Origin: Lewinellaceae bacterium
GTDB lineage: Bacteria; Bacteroidota; Bacteroidia; Chitinophagales; Saprospiraceae
Direction of reading: 5' to 3'
Length of the DNA: 64,000 nt
NCBI GenBank assembly: GCA_020636435.1
Contig: JACJXX010000001.1
Coordinates: 1,748,501 to 1,812,500, forward strand
Shown: piece after piece, positions 60,723-64,000 of the stretch
Layout of the letters: every line of letters starts with the position of its first letter
Numbering within the stretch: position 1 is the stretch's first letter
Position numbers and translations under genes: made by a program
The notes under the pieces: model-generated
What the model was told of the DNA's origin: nothing
Database searches by the model: none
What the model saw: the letters and a program-made list of their open reading frames with translations, nothing else

Positions 60723-60754
60723 AAGCCCCTGCGCGCTTGATCGCACAGGGGCTT
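60723..60754 (-). terminator. Probable terminator after distal 5S gene
   Basis: AAGCCCCTG..CAGGGGCTT is an 11-base stem. On the minus strand the hairpin follows the 5S gene, with TTTGTTGTTTG after it. Confidence 0.75.
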
Positions 60755-60770
60755 GAGTTGTTATATGGAG

Positions 60771-60895
<125 letters not shown>

Positions 60896-60935
60896 CAGCC
60901 CAGGCAGCCCACGCCTCCTAACCCTTCAAACAACG

Positions 60936-60967
60936 AAGCCCCTGCGCGCTTGAGCGCACAGGGGCTT
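60936..60967 (-). terminator. Hairpin after proximal 5S gene
   Basis: The same AAGCCCCTG..CAGGGGCTT hairpin as at 60723, since about 213 bases with the 5S have been duplicated in tandem. If it terminates, it may limit transcription of the distal 5S copy. Confidence 0.65.
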
Positions 60968-60983
60968 GAGTTGTTATGTGGAG

Positions 60984-61092
<109 letters not shown>

Positions 61093-61162
61093 CGTTTCTT
61101 AAAGACAAGGAAGGGAGAGAAACCATAAACTGCAAAGCGCGCTTGAAGGAGCGTTTACGGCA

Positions 61163-63960
<2,798 letters not shown>

Positions 63961-64000
63961 CTGTAAAGGCGTTTCCTTTCAGCGCTCTTTGCTCTTTTAT

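Overview
The window looks like chromosomal DNA of a marine or wastewater-type Bacteroidota, most likely Saprospiraceae/Lewinella-like. The evidence is C-terminal type IX secretion (T9SS) sorting regions on secreted proteins, many secreted polysaccharide-degrading enzymes, LytS/LytTR signalling, -7 boxes of the TAnnTTTG type, and full-length PurL. No database search was possible, so the taxon is an inference.

Layout. 0.1-5 kb: an APC permease, a T9SS-targeted beta-propeller-like protein without a 5' end, an M23 peptidase and an AraC regulator. 5.2-5.8 kb: nested palindromic elements. 5.8-10.4 kb: sugar catabolism (GH109 oxidoreductase-type glycosidase, ROK kinase, mannonate dehydratase UxuA, SDR mannonate oxidoreductase). 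10.8-14.8 kb: a run of GNAT acetyltransferases with an SDR, an ankyrin protein and a PNPOx-fold protein. 14.9-20.2 kb: GH3 glucosidase, a GARS-like ATP-grasp protein and another GNAT. 20.4-26 kb: an envelope cassette of beta-barrel protein, MacB/LolD-like ATPase, two FtsX-like permeases and a LolA-like protein, with a 16-bp minisatellite inside it. 26-30.5 kb: small enzymes, a DUF2911/TPR protein and a LytS/LytTR two-component pair. 30.5-36.4 kb: an AT-rich accessory zone of toxin-antitoxin modules and gene wrecks around a GH78 rhamnosidase. 36.6-43 kb: purL and an Mla-type lipid transporter (mlaE, mlaF, mlaD). 43-49.4 kb: amine oxidase, small membrane proteins, AI-2E permease, a decayed flavin oxidoreductase and an esterase. 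49.5-58 kb: GH172 (DUF2961), sulfatase, Uma2 nuclease and a large T9SS-exported glycosidase. 58.3-60.5 kb: a 723-residue protein of unknown family. 60.7-64 kb: the end of an rRNA operon on the minus strand (23S, then two 5S genes); 16S lies beyond the right edge.

The most distinctive property is the number of small palindromic mobile-looking elements: four copies of an exactly 161-bp element, a diverged 158-bp relative, two copies of a roughly 141-166-bp element with about 10-bp target duplications, two copies of a 150-bp element whose central loop is inverted between copies, and several single palindromes. They interrupt each other, split a YhcG-type gene, sit at the break of a PIN toxin gene and lie inside the mla operon. 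No transposase is present, so they would be non-autonomous. Other points of interest are the unknown 723-residue protein, a duplicated 5S rRNA gene with a perfect hairpin inserted near its 5' end, and a C-terminal module shared by the adjacent GH172 and sulfatase genes.
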